Notes: a model not told the origin generated them from the sequence alone. DNA of 43,234 nucleotides from JAOZHU01 sp964632845 (GCA_964632845.1 CAZWDU010000014.1:1-43234); one strand, 5' to 3'; positions 24,123-32,585 are shown, counted from the stretch's first letter. A program made the numbers and translations.

Positions 24123-25019
24123 GTGGTGGAAGCGTTGACGAACGTTCTAGTGAACGCGGCAAAGGGTTTCGCCAAAGAACTGCTTTTCGGAAGAATGCTG
24201 CGGAACATTGAAGTGGAGCCCTTGCTCACGAACAAGAAAGAAGATGCTATTCAAAGGGCTTTTTGTATTGTTCACTGGAATGCTCCGCATTTTCTTCTGC
24301 TTAACGTCAAGCGGCTTGAGCTTCTGCATCCTGAGAGCAAGGTATACGTTTTTGATAATGCCTCTTCTGAAGCCAATCTTCAAGCTGTTCTGAATGGCCT
24401 GAAAGGCTACGAGAACGTCACGTTGTTTTCCAGCAAACGAGATTATTCTAACACGTGGGTTTGCCACATAATAGGTTTACAGTTTCTCCTCAACTACGCA
24501 GCTCAAAAATCCGATTCTGTGGTGACCTTCTTAGACCAAGATTGCATTCTCGCTAGCCGTGTTGACGATTTGGCAGACCAGCTTGACGGCAAAAAACTCA
24601 TCCTAATCGGCGTTAAAGATTATGTTGAAGTCCCCCATGCTTATGGTCCGCTCAATAAAGGAACCCTTCGGAACTTTCCTAATGTGGTCCATGGCTCGTT
24701 CATGATGATGCAGCCACTTGTTATCCGTAACCTCTTTAGCAGCCAATCTTTTCTTGACGGCAGGTCGTTTGAACCCTACCATGGTATCGCTCGTAAGGCG
24801 GCGGGTAAGATATTGTTTCTTGAAACTCAGATGCATGCTGAAATTCCTTTACTCACTCGTTACGTGCATAGCGGGAAGACGTATGCTTGGCACTCATGGT
24901 ACAGTTCTAGGACGTTTGGGATGAAAGACACTGAAGTTCTCAACGGCTTGCCTGTGTCTTGGCTTAAAGAGTCGCTGAAAAAAGCATACGCGTTTATGGA
25001 GCATCTGCCGCTCGAATAA
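24123..25019 (+). CDS. Glycosyltransferase-like protein (GT-A fold)
   Basis: A 298-residue protein that looks like a divergent GT-A glycosyltransferase: AFCIVHWNAPHFLLLNVKRL, KVYVFDNASSE and VVTFLDQDCILAS, with DQD in the DxD place. Later MMMQPLVIRNLF and a histidine-rich YAWHSWYSSRTFG are conserved-looking. I cannot name its sugar. The start is unsure: GTG at 24123, or TTG at 24135, which has GGTGG close upstream and overlaps the stop of a 16-codon frame (24088-24138) as TTGA. It lies in the plus-strand run of glycosyltransferases with its own AT-rich promoter near 24046-24056. Confidence 0.72.
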   Translation: MVEALTNVLVNAAKGFAKELLFGRMLRNIEVEPLLTNKKEDAIQRAFCIVHWNAPHFLLLNVKRLELLHPESKVYVFDNASSEANLQAVLNGLKGYENVTLFSSKRDYSNTWVCHIIGLQFLLNYAAQKSDSVVTFLDQDCILASRVDDLADQLDGKKLILIGVKDYVEVPHAYGPLNKGTLRNFPNVVHGSFMMMQPLVIRNLFSSQSFLDGRSFEPYHGIARKAAGKILFLETQMHAEIPLLTRYVHSGKTYAWHSWYSSRTFGMKDTEVLNGLPVSWLKESLKKAYAFMEHLPLE

Positions 25020-25023
25020 GCAA

Positions 25024-25094
25024 TTTAACTTGGATTCTCCGCATTGGTTTTGGCGTATTAAGTAAAGTATTAAAACAAGAAAATCCGAGTTAAG
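25024..25094. repeat. Long inverted repeat between two glycosyltransferase genes
   Basis: Bases 25024-25036 (TTTAACTTGGATT) can pair with 25082-25094 (AATCCGAGTTAAG) over 13 positions with two G-T pairs, leaving a 45-base loop. It sits in the 103-base gap between the genes ending at 25019 and starting at 25123. It could be an RNA processing or stability hairpin; no T-run follows directly. Confidence 0.4.
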
Positions 25095-25122
25095 CGAGAG
25101 CAAAGCGAGGATTAGAGCAAGT

Positions 25123-25887
25123 TTGCATAAAAAACCCCTGATTAGCCTCATAATGCCAATTCACAACGAAGCAGAGTACCTTCCAGAGTCTTTGAAGTCT
25201 TTGAAGCAAATTGAAAACCAGTTTTTCGAGTTCATCTTTATCTTGGACAGGTGCACAGACAATTCTGAAAACATTGTTAGGCAATGGTTTCCGAATGCTA
25301 AAATTATAAAAAAAGAGTCCGGCAAGTGGAAGAATAGCCTTGCCGAGAACTTCCAACTGGGTCTCGAAGCTTCGAAAGGCAACATCATCTGTACTCAGGA
25401 TGCGGATGCAACTGCGCCGCCTAATCTTGAACCTTTGCTTGACAAGCTGCACGATGATGTGGCATCTGTTGCTCCTACGTTGCTGACCAGCAAAAACGTG
25501 TCCTTTCTCAATCGCCTGTATTACTGGTGGGAAAAAACCCGCAAGTTTGCACCACTAGGCGAAGAGCCAAGAGGCGCTTTCCGTCTAATCAGGCGCGAAT
25601 GTTTAGAGCAGGTCGGCGGCTTCAAAGATGTAATCGCTCAGGAAACTCAGTTAGATATTGAGCTTAGGAAAGCTGGTTATCGGTCGATTGTTGTAAAGGG
25701 TATTGTTTATTATCATTTGAGGAAGTTTTCTTTCAGGAAGGCTATCCGAAGCCAGATTCAGGCTGGAAGAATGCGTAGGCAGTTAAATATGCCCTTCTGG
25801 CGAGTTCTTGGGCATGCTGTTTTTCGTTTAAGACCCTTCGTTGTGTACGGCTACTTGTTCAAAAATAAAAAGGATAAGCCAAAATAA
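25123..25887 (+). CDS. Glycosyltransferase family 2 (GT-A fold)
   Basis: A 254-residue GT2: ISLIMPIHNEAEYLPESLKSL, FILDRCTDNSENI (nucleotide site), ICTQDADATAPP with the DAD metal motif, then PRGAFRLIRRECLEQVGGF and a Q-E-T-Q-L-D-I-E acidic block. The C-terminal part is basic (FRKAIRSQIQAGRMRRQL), with a weakly hydrophobic end that could touch the membrane. It resembles dolichyl-phosphate or polyprenyl-linked sugar transferases in general form, but not enough to name it. The start is a TTG at 25123; GAGG lies 12 bases ahead, a little far. It closes the plus-strand glycosyltransferase run. Confidence 0.83.
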   Translation: MHKKPLISLIMPIHNEAEYLPESLKSLKQIENQFFEFIFILDRCTDNSENIVRQWFPNAKIIKKESGKWKNSLAENFQLGLEASKGNIICTQDADATAPPNLEPLLDKLHDDVASVAPTLLTSKNVSFLNRLYYWWEKTRKFAPLGEEPRGAFRLIRRECLEQVGGFKDVIAQETQLDIELRKAGYRSIVVKGIVYYHLRKFSFRKAIRSQIQAGRMRRQLNMPFWRVLGHAVFRLRPFVVYGYLFKNKKDKPK

Positions 25888-25964
25888 ACCTGTATCTCAC
25901 GCGTCCTTTCCTTGGCGGTTTTCTATGTAGTTAACATTTATTGGAACAGGCGGTTCAAGCTTCG

Positions 25965-27017
25965 TTAGCATTTGTTCTGTGTTTGCTCTGTGCTTTTGGC
26001 GTTTAAGCATTTTTCGATGTAGCTTACATATTTAGGTAGTGGGGATTCAAGCTTCGCCAGCATAGCCTTGGTGTCCACGCGTTTTCGTTTACGTAGAAGC
26101 CTTTTTGCCGTTCGCACGATGCTGGAAGTGTCGCGGAGGATTCTTATGGGGAAGCCTTTGCGGTGGAGGTAGCGTGCCTGTACATCCCAGAAGTGGAAGT
26201 TTATGGTGGGAACGCCTTTGAGAGCGGTTTCTCGGCAAATTGAGCCGCCGCTGCCCACCACAAGGTCGATGTAGGGCATTAACTGCGCGGTAAGGACGGG
26301 TTTAGGCGGTAACCAAACGTTGCTTAAGCATTCGTAACGGTTTTTCTCTTTTTCATAGCGGGGCAAAACAACAACAGTGCCAAGCTGGGCGAGTTTTTCG
26401 AGGAGCTCTTGCGTGTTTATTTGGACCTTGCCACAGTAGCTTGCATGGTATTCAGCGTCGCGGAAGAGAATCACGGGTTTTCTGTTTTCCAACTCTTTCA
26501 GGAACATCGGGTGTTCAAATTGCATGTTCTGCAAAGCAAGTTCTTCTAGCCCGTCGTAATGGATGATGCGGTCTCGAGTTATGCCGTATCGTGTCCAGCT
26601 TTTGCCGAAGCACTTCGGCGCTACGAGGTAGTCGACGAGCGACGTGACAAGTTTGGCGACGGCAGTGGCGAACACGGTGTCGTTGGCGTACACTATTGGG
26701 ATTTTAAGTCCAAACGCAGTGCGGATGGCGGAAACGTCGCCATGAGCCCACAGTACTTTGGGGTAACCAACTTTGTCGAAAAGCTCGAGGAACTCTAGGG
26801 TGCGTTCTTGTTCAACTTTGAGCTTTTCTCTGAGAGTGTAACCATAATCGCCGATTTTATGGTAGGGCACATGTAACGTGTCGAGGAGGTCGGTGGTTTG
26901 GGTTTGTTTTTTGGCGGTGACAAGTGTAGTGTAGCCTTTCTGCTGCAGCAAGGGAAGGAGCCTATAGATAACTAAGGAAATTTTTGGCGTAACCGTGTCA
27001 AGCCAAACGTCAGGCAT
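25965..27017 (-). CDS. DUF354 family protein (GT-B-like)
   Basis: DUF354 proteins are archaeal and bacterial proteins with a GT-B/UDP-GlcNAc 2-epimerase-like fold and no firm activity. The 350-residue product has VWLDTVTPKISLVIYRLL at the start, a LWAHGDVSAIRTAFGLKIPIVY segment (written here only as landmarks near residues 95-117), and VGSGGSICRETALKGVPTINF near the C-terminal donor-like site. I chose the ATG at 27017; the longer frame to 27155 overlaps the upstream dehydrogenase in another frame and is not homologous. It starts 25 bases after the dehydrogenase gene, so both probably act on one sugar. Confidence 0.84.
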   Translation of the reverse strand: MPDVWLDTVTPKISLVIYRLLPLLQQKGYTTLVTAKKQTQTTDLLDTLHVPYHKIGDYGYTLREKLKVEQERTLEFLELFDKVGYPKVLWAHGDVSAIRTAFGLKIPIVYANDTVFATAVAKLVTSLVDYLVAPKCFGKSWTRYGITRDRIIHYDGLEELALQNMQFEHPMFLKELENRKPVILFRDAEYHASYCGKVQINTQELLEKLAQLGTVVVLPRYEKEKNRYECLSNVWLPPKPVLTAQLMPYIDLVVGSGGSICRETALKGVPTINFHFWDVQARYLHRKGFPIRILRDTSSIVRTAKRLLRKRKRVDTKAMLAKLESPLPKYVSYIEKCLNAKSTEQTQNKC

Positions 27018-27042
27018 ATTTGAGAATTGTGTGGAGCTTCTG

Positions 27043-27879
27043 TTAAGTCTTTTGTCTGTTCTGTGGATTTTTACTGAGCCATTCGCGGTAGTTTTGGTCG
27101 ACTTTGACGGCGGCTTGCAGTAGCGACGCCTTTTCATGTGCAATAGACATGACATAGCGGATGTCTTTGGGGAGGCAGTGTCCGCCTATGCCTTGACGAG
27201 CTTCAGGCAAGTCGACGTTCCATTTAGTGTTCATGGCAGCGCGGAGTTCGTTGAAGTCCATGCCTAACTCAGCGGCGATGAGTTTGAGTTCTTCAGCAAA
27301 AGCTATCTGCAGATAGCGGTGGGAGTTTTCGGCGATTTTACACATCTCCGCCACCTCAAGAGTGCTAACCTGAAACAGGGGGATACCGAGGATTTGATTG
27401 TAAAAATTTAAACCCGCTGTCATGCTGGCTTCGTCAGCGGCTCCTATAACGCGGAGTTGGTTAACACCGTGCTTTTCAGGTTCATCTGCCCAGTACCTAT
27501 GAGGAGCGTGGACAAGGCGGACTTTACCATGGAAAATTTCATTGAATATTTTGCGGCTCGTCCCAGGAACGATTGTGCTTTCGATGGACAGCAACGTGGT
27601 TGGTTTTGTCTTCGCGGCGATTTTCTTGCACACCTCAAAGACTGCGTCAAGGTCAGGGTAGCCGTCAGCTGTTTGAGTCGTGGTGACGGAGATTATGTAA
27701 ACATCAACAGGGGGTATATCGTTCCAGTTAGTGGTGGCTTTCACGCCTGCCTTAACTGCAGCGTTAACCGCGTTACCGTTGATGTCGTAACCATAAACCT
27801 CGGCGCCTTTGCCAAGCATGTATTGAGCTACAGGAAAACCGATTTGTCCCAATCCGACCACACAGACCTGAAGTGCCAT
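27043..27879 (-). CDS. Short nucleotide-sugar dehydrogenase (UDP-ManNAc/UDP-Glc dehydrogenase family)
   Basis: Family members oxidise a UDP-sugar to its uronic acid with two NAD. The 278-residue protein has the NAD site VGLGQIGFPV (8-17), SIESTIVPGTSRKIF, catalytic K181 in AEMCKIAENSHRY and the nucleophile C235 in GIGGHCLPKD. It stops about 40 residues later. Usual members have some 420 residues, with a C-terminal UDP-binding domain that is absent here and not found in the other frames downstream. Either a compact enzyme with another substrate mode, or a protein completed by a partner such as the adjacent DUF354 protein. The start at the ATG 27879 is supported by homology. Confidence 0.85.
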   Translation of the reverse strand: MALQVCVVGLGQIGFPVAQYMLGKGAEVYGYDINGNAVNAAVKAGVKATTNWNDIPPVDVYIISVTTTQTADGYPDLDAVFEVCKKIAAKTKPTTLLSIESTIVPGTSRKIFNEIFHGKVRLVHAPHRYWADEPEKHGVNQLRVIGAADEASMTAGLNFYNQILGIPLFQVSTLEVAEMCKIAENSHRYLQIAFAEELKLIAAELGMDFNELRAAMNTKWNVDLPEARQGIGGHCLPKDIRYVMSIAHEKASLLQAAVKVDQNYREWLSKNPQNRQKT

Positions 27880-27894
27880 AGCCTTTCGCCTAAC

Positions 27895-27903
27895 CTTTTA
27901 TAG
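27895..27903 (-). promoter_or_regulatory. TATA box for the dehydrogenase-DUF354 operon
   Basis: On the minus strand CTATAAAAG about 20 bases before the ATG at 27879. The transcript would begin at or near the start codon, suggesting a leaderless message. Confidence 0.4.
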
Positions 27904-28036
27904 TGGTGATTTGCGAAGGTTACCTCATCTAACCTATTAAGCATTTTTGCCTAGCTGGCGGGTAGGCGTAGACCGCTTATTAAGTTTGCAAAACATCGTT
28001 TTCGACTCTAAATATGCTGTCTGCCGTTCAAGTATC

Positions 28037-28528
28037 CTATTTCACTCTCAGAAATTGGCAGCCTACTTTTTCCGCTGCCAAAGCGTCGTTTCCTGTGTTC
28101 CCAACGAATAATATGCTGTCGAATCGTGTTTTGAGTTTTTCTGCGGCAACTTCAAGCTGTTTTTGTCTGCTGAGTGAATTTTCCCTTGTGATTATAATAT
28201 CGAAAGATAGCTTCAACTGTGCAAATATGTTCTCCACCACGGCGTTCCCCTGCATTGTAACCAGTGCTTTCGGTTTCGTGGAGAAGCGCTTGTAAATCTC
28301 CATTCCCTCTTTGTTAATGGTGAGGTTTGCTGCTGCGGCAAGTTCCGTTCTATCCCATTCTCTGAAAACTTGTTGTCGCGTCTTCTCGTCTAATTGCGAA
28401 ATGACCTCTGTTACTGGCTGAACGTTATCGACGTGCATGATTTTTTTGAATTCTGCAAACAGCTTGTCGTAATCTACTGGTAAGTGTATTAGTGTTCCGT
28501 CGAGGTCAAAGATGACCGCTTCAATCAA
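28037..28528 (-). CDS. HAD-superfamily hydrolase
   Basis: A 163-residue phosphatase-type protein. Motif I is VIFDLDGTLIHL with the nucleophile and acid aspartates D8 and D10; motif II is the threonine in LVTMQGN; the lysine region is SRQKQLE; motif IV is ILFVGNTGNDALAA, where the usual GDxxxD has become GNTGND. The cap is small (C1-type, helices about 20-85). It starts with TTG overlapping the stop of the ATP-grasp gene (TTGA), so the two are translated together and may act on one metabolite, for example removing a phosphate from the ligase product. Confidence 0.82.
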   Translation of the reverse strand: MIEAVIFDLDGTLIHLPVDYDKLFAEFKKIMHVDNVQPVTEVISQLDEKTRQQVFREWDRTELAAAANLTINKEGMEIYKRFSTKPKALVTMQGNAVVENIFAQLKLSFDIIITRENSLSRQKQLEVAAEKLKTRFDSILFVGNTGNDALAAEKVGCQFLRVK

Positions 28529-29598
28529 CTATACATTGCTCCAAGAACTTTACCGTCTTTGACGAGTCTTGCGGGTGCGTCCATGTGGCGAATCCAATAA
28601 ACGTTTTCTGGTAGAACATCGTACTTCTGCACTTCTGGAATGCTTTCTTTGAACGCAAGTTTCGTGTACAAGTAGGGGATGTTTGCAAGGTAGTCTTTGC
28701 GTAAAACTTTGCTTGCGTAAGAGAAGAAGAAGGAAGTCGTGAACATTCTTCCCGCGTTTATCTCAGTAACGCATGGCACGCCATTCTTGTTCTCTTTTAG
28801 GTCTACGCATGCGATTCCGCTGAACGCCGAGTCTATGGCTAGTACTGCTTCTGTGCCGATTTTGTTCACGGTTTCGTTATGCGCTGTTCTCTGAACCGCT
28901 GGCGTGCCCATTATGCCCGACGGCGCGAGGTACGGGTAAATGTATTCAATGCGTTCCCTCGCCATTGAAGTTACAAGTTCGCCGTCTTTCCACAAACTGT
29001 GAAACGCTATGTTTCTTCCCGGCAGCTGTTCTTGCGCTATGAACTCCCAGTCTACGCTTCTGGATTTCCAGTATTTAATCCATGATACGGCGGTTTCCTT
29101 GTTGCTGGCTGGCGTGCTGCCTCTTCCGCCTGCACCATGCGTGGCGCGTATCCAAATTGGCGTTCCTAACTCTTCGAACGCTTTGTCAATGTCCTGCTCC
29201 ATGTGCAGTTCATTTGTCTTTGCGACGGGCACGTTCTTTTTCTTCCAAAGCCTGGCAGATTCCAGCTTGTCTTGGCATGTTTTCACCGCTTTTTTCGAAG
29301 GAAGAAAAACGTTTGCTTCTATCTTCTCGCGGTTTTCCGAAACAACCTCAACCTCAACATCTGGCTGAGCATGCAAGAAATCAATTTTCTCCTTGCGTAT
29401 AATCTCATTTAGTCTGTCAATGTAGCCTGTTTCCTTTGCTCTCGGAATAGGATATTGCTTGTCTGTACGCGCTAAATGCAGGTAGTGCTCGTTGGCTTCT
29501 GTGCCAACAAGGAACATTTCCTCTGGCGCGACGCGCAGTGACAGGGTGAAGTTTATGCCTGCTGGTCCACCTGCACCAGTGCACATAATTCTTTTCAC
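28525..29598 (-). CDS. ATP-grasp ligase (carbamoyl-phosphate-synthase-like)
   Basis: An ATP-grasp enzyme of 357 residues joining a carboxylate, via acyl phosphate, to an amine or similar nucleophile. Visible: an N-terminal Rossmann-like pre-grasp domain (TGAGGPAGINFTLSL), the ATP lid with IRATHGAGGRGS near residues 150-161, and the metal site VTEINAGRMFTT near the end of the grasp domain. The substrate is unknown. Being inside a glycan locus with a FemAB-like fusion, it may add an amino acid to a sugar. GTG start at 29598 with GGTGG upstream. Its stop overlaps the HAD gene start. Confidence 0.82.
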   Translation of the reverse strand: MKRIMCTGAGGPAGINFTLSLRVAPEEMFLVGTEANEHYLHLARTDKQYPIPRAKETGYIDRLNEIIRKEKIDFLHAQPDVEVEVVSENREKIEANVFLPSKKAVKTCQDKLESARLWKKKNVPVAKTNELHMEQDIDKAFEELGTPIWIRATHGAGGRGSTPASNKETAVSWIKYWKSRSVDWEFIAQEQLPGRNIAFHSLWKDGELVTSMARERIEYIYPYLAPSGIMGTPAVQRTAHNETVNKIGTEAVLAIDSAFSGIACVDLKENKNGVPCVTEINAGRMFTTSFFFSYASKVLRKDYLANIPYLYTKLAFKESIPEVQKYDVLPENVYWIRHMDAPARLVKDGKVLGAMYS

Positions 29599-29857
29599 AT
29601 TTCCACCAGTTGGAACTTTGTTGATTACAGATAAAACTGTTTTCCCGCGATTTTGCTTCCATTATGAGCGTAACCGATTTATATTTATTCCCAGTTGCGC
29701 AGGTTTTGAAAGAACAAAGGCTATATGGCAAATTTGGAGTTTCGCGTTCGCTTAGGCGCCTATCGGGGCTATGAGCGAAAAGCAATTAAGAATTAGCTGT
29801 TAATATCTAATCGCAATAGTCGAATGTTCAGAAAAACCTATGCAATAATTAAATAAG

Positions 29858-30826
29858 GTGAAGCCTCTGCGCAGCATTTCAGGTTTCATGGTTATCAAGG
29901 ACGCCTTGAAGCAAGGTTACCCTTTTGTTGAAGCTATAGCTTCTGCACTGCCTGTTTGCGACGAGTTTTTGGTGTCAGATGGCTACTCCACGGATGGAAC
30001 TTTCGAAGTTCTTAAGAAGATTTCGTCGCTGAATAAAAAAGTCAAAATTTTCAGAAGCCACTGGTCCAAAAGAGGGCTGACGATAATAGCTGATGTGTCG
30101 AACGACCTGCGTGAGAAGTGCCAGTCGCCTTATCTGTTCTACGTTCAAGCACCCGAAATTGTACATGAAAACGCCGTGAAAATGCTGCGGGCTATGCCTG
30201 AAATGTTTCCGGAAACTGAAACTTTCTGTTTGCCGTACACCTCAGTGATTTCAAATTTCAAGATTGCGGAAGAATTCAGGTTGAGGTTTGTCAGGAACCT
30301 TGACAGGATTACTCTCACTGGCGATGCTTGGGCGTTCAGCGTAACCAGAAAATTCATAAGGTCTGAAGCGATGCGCAAGCTGAAGACCCCCAAGAAGCTG
30401 TTAAGCTACGTTGGCAGAGGCGTAGAATGGACTTATGCGAGTTCTGTTAATAACAGAAAATCACGTGCAGTGTATCTGCCCGAGCCCATATTCAGATACC
30501 CTGTTCTCTTCAAGGAAAACTTTATCGAACGCTGCAAGGGTCACGCTTGGTACCTTAAAATGCCTGATTACTACAATCTCATAAATGAAGTCCAAAAGGA
30601 AGAAGGCGAATCATTCTATGAAAAAGCTGTTCAACTCCACAGAGGCGACGCCCAACTTAGGTTAGAAATCAACTACGGCAGGAAAGAAATTGAATACCCT
30701 CCTGAATTAGGCAGAGTTAAAACTGAAGAACACCCTAGAATCATGCGTGAATTCATCACAAAAGGCGCAGCAATAAAGCGCTACTACGTAAGAGACAGCG
30801 TTCTAGACGCGATAACAAAAGCGTAA
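29858..30826 (+). CDS. Glycosyltransferase (GT2-like)
   Basis: A 322-residue GT-A-like protein with ISGFMVIKDALKQGYPFVEA and the nucleotide-site VSDGYSTDGTFEVL, then RSHWSKRGLT and a YVQAPEIVHENA segment in place of a plain DxD. The C-terminal 100 residues are charged and soluble, with helices. It resembles the SPS/TuaG-type glycosyltransferase-2 relatives in archaeal surface-glycan loci. The GTG at 29858 sits in AAGGTGAAG; a later in-frame ATG at 29888 would remove the first strand. It is transcribed away from the ATP-grasp gene, with AT-rich promoter sequence between. Confidence 0.8.
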   Translation: MKPLRSISGFMVIKDALKQGYPFVEAIASALPVCDEFLVSDGYSTDGTFEVLKKISSLNKKVKIFRSHWSKRGLTIIADVSNDLREKCQSPYLFYVQAPEIVHENAVKMLRAMPEMFPETETFCLPYTSVISNFKIAEEFRLRFVRNLDRITLTGDAWAFSVTRKFIRSEAMRKLKTPKKLLSYVGRGVEWTYASSVNNRKSRAVYLPEPIFRYPVLFKENFIERCKGHAWYLKMPDYYNLINEVQKEEGESFYEKAVQLHRGDAQLRLEINYGRKEIEYPPELGRVKTEEHPRIMREFITKGAAIKRYYVRDSVLDAITKA

Positions 30827-30911
30827 CTCCAACAAAAGTTTTTAACACAAAGCACCAGCTAACAAAGAAAACCTTAATTTGAGACGTTAGCAGAGAAAAA
30901 CAGGTACACAA

Positions 30912-30986
30912 GGGCCGGTCGTCTAGCTTGGTTAGGACATTGGCTTTACGAGCCAAAGGTCGCCGGTTCAAGTCCGGCCCGGCCCA
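30912..30986 (+). tRNA. tRNA-Val (anticodon UAC)
   Basis: A complete cloverleaf without intron: acceptor stem GGGCCGG with CCGGCCC, D-stem GTCT/GGAC, anticodon stem TTGGC/GCCAA with loop TTTACGA (anticodon TAC, reading GUA-type valine codons), a five-base variable loop and T-arm GCCGG-TTCAAGT-CCGGC. The discriminator base is A at 30986, followed by CC then T, so the CCA end is only partly encoded. No copy of its 3' end is seen elsewhere in the window, so no attachment-site duplication. Confidence 0.96.
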
Positions 30987-31403
30987 CCTCCGATTTTGAA
31001 AAGCATCTTGATTTTGGGTTTGTTGACCGTTACAGGATTTTGTAACGCCGCTACATTTTTCCGTAACATTGAAGCCATGTTTTTGCAGCAACTTTATTTC
31101 CGCGAAGTTCCTGAACCTTGAAGTTGACACGATGTCTGAGAACGCGGCGATACTTCGCGTTGAAACTTTCGGGGGAGGGGGTTCAAAAATTTAAGCTCTA
31201 TTTTGCTTAGCGCGTTTTTTACCTAAAAACTCTTGTATTGCGGTACTTAAACTCTCGATTTATGGCCAAAACCAGAGGTATGATTTGATTTCATGTTCCA
31301 CTGGAGATATAACCCGTAGACTTGCATGAAGTCGTCACGGTCTACGAAATCCAAAAAACAGAAAAAAAGACGACAACGCCATAATAAATAAAGTTTGTTG
31401 GTT
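30987..31403. other. Gene-free stretch after tRNA-Val with several hairpins
   Basis: No coding gene is recognisable in these 417 bases. T-runs just after the tRNA probably terminate it. Inverted repeats: CGTTAC/GTAACG at 31028-31033/31042-31047; CGCGAAGT/ACTTCGCG at 31101-31108/31152-31159; CGTAGAC/GTCTACG at 31315-31321/31340-31346, the last overlapping an alternative GACTT/AAGTC hairpin at 31319-31333. The Kelch gene ends at 31404 on the other strand, so the last hairpin may belong to its 3' end. Confidence 0.45.
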
Positions 31404-32585
31404 CTATCTTGTGTTTTTCCGTTGGCGTTTCTTGAGCATCACTGCCGCAACGGTTATGGCGACGGCTGCTGCTACGGCGCATAATAGCAAAGACTGATAA
31501 TCTAAGTCAGGTGTACCGTAGCCGAGGGGCGTGTACTGCTCGTTGACTGCACTAGGTCCAAAAGAACCAACAAACCAATTATCGGCACTCCCTCCCCCGA
31601 TTGCGTATAACATGTCATTCACAACCGCAACACCAAAATGGATGCGGCTAGTAGGCAAATCAGCACCAAATGTCCAGCTATCAGTCTTGGGATCATAAAT
31701 TCGATTAGTACCCATCGGTTCGCCCTGTCTAAGGCTTCCTTGCTGACCTAAAACGTAGATTCGCTTTAGAGCCATTACACCTGCTGTTGCGTCTGCAGCT
31801 CCATTACCATTCATGTTACCAATGCTGTTGAGCGGCGGTGTGCCATAATTCCACGTGTCAGTTTCAGGATCATATATTTGATGCAAGTTAGAATCTCCAC
31901 TTTCTGAAAGACCACCTATAATGTATAGTTTACCATCGACGACTGCTGAGACATGACCATCAAAGCCTGCTGCGCTCGGGCTAGGCGTAGGTGCTCTTGT
32001 GCTCCAAGAATCCGCAACTGGATCATAGACATAATTTTCGCCGTCCCAGTCTATTAAATAGATTTTTCCGTTTACAACATTTGCGGGCACATGCCATATG
32101 GCGTTAGGCATGGAAGTCTTGTTTTCCCACGTATCTGTTGCGGTGTCATAGACCTCGTTTATTCCAGTGATTTCAGCGCGATGGTAAATATCTTGGCTTG
32201 TGGCTCCGCCTATGCAGTATATTTTGTCTTTGTAAGCGGCTATGGCAAGACCTGTTCTTGGAGTCGGCATGGGCTCTTTGAACCTCCATGTGTCTGTTGC
32301 TGGGTCGTATTCTTCATTTGTTCCAACAACTCCCCCAGTGGGTGTGCCTGAAAGCCCCATTGAGTATGTCCAAAACCCGCTCCATGTGTCACCTCCGATG
32401 GCGTAGATTTTCCCGTTTACCACGGCAACACCTAAGCCACTTCTTGCCTCCTGCATCGGCGCCCTCAGCACCCAAGAATCCTCAACCACATCAGCAGAAA
32501 CCCCGACAGGCGCAGTGACGCTTATGCATGAAGACGCAATGAAGACGAGAACAAGCATTAGAGCAGCAGTTTTGCTCATGCTCAT
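31404..32585 (-). CDS. Membrane-anchored Kelch-repeat surface protein
   Basis: A 393-residue secreted protein. There is a signal peptide (about 1-31, MSMSK then a hydrophobic core). About six Kelch repeats follow, each with a Y-D-x-x-T/A-D-x-W strand and an I-Y-x-I-G-G strand, enough for a six-blade beta-propeller. A C-terminal hydrophobic helix at about 366-384 precedes KKRQRKNTR. It should be displayed outside the cell, held by the C-terminal helix. Kelch propellers bind proteins or glycans; the ligand is unknown. ATG at 32585 or 32579. Two 16-bp palindromes overlie the promoter just upstream, so it is probably regulated. Confidence 0.88.
   Translation of the reverse strand: MSMSKTAALMLVLVFIASSCISVTAPVGVSADVVEDSWVLRAPMQEARSGLGVAVVNGKIYAIGGDTWSGFWTYSMGLSGTPTGGVVGTNEEYDPATDTWRFKEPMPTPRTGLAIAAYKDKIYCIGGATSQDIYHRAEITGINEVYDTATDTWENKTSMPNAIWHVPANVVNGKIYLIDWDGENYVYDPVADSWSTRAPTPSPSAAGFDGHVSAVVDGKLYIIGGLSESGDSNLHQIYDPETDTWNYGTPPLNSIGNMNGNGAADATAGVMALKRIYVLGQQGSLRQGEPMGTNRIYDPKTDSWTFGADLPTSRIHFGVAVVNDMLYAIGGGSADNWFVGSFGPSAVNEQYTPLGYGTPDLDYQSLLLCAVAAAVAITVAAVMLKKRQRKNTR

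Noticed and set aside
26559..26798. Plus-strand frame opposite the DUF354 gene
   Set aside because: Antisense shadow of a clearly homologous gene.
27018..27155. N-terminal extension of the DUF354 protein to 27155
   Set aside because: It overlaps the dehydrogenase gene in another frame and is not protein-like; the start at 27017 matches the family.
30756..31130. 124-codon minus-strand frame containing AGPDLNRRPLA
   Set aside because: It is the well-known false protein produced by translating the antisense of a tRNA gene; it covers tRNA-Val.
30912..31403. Integrated element at tRNA-Val
   Set aside because: No integrase, no second copy of the tRNA 3' end in the window, and the neighbouring genes look native.
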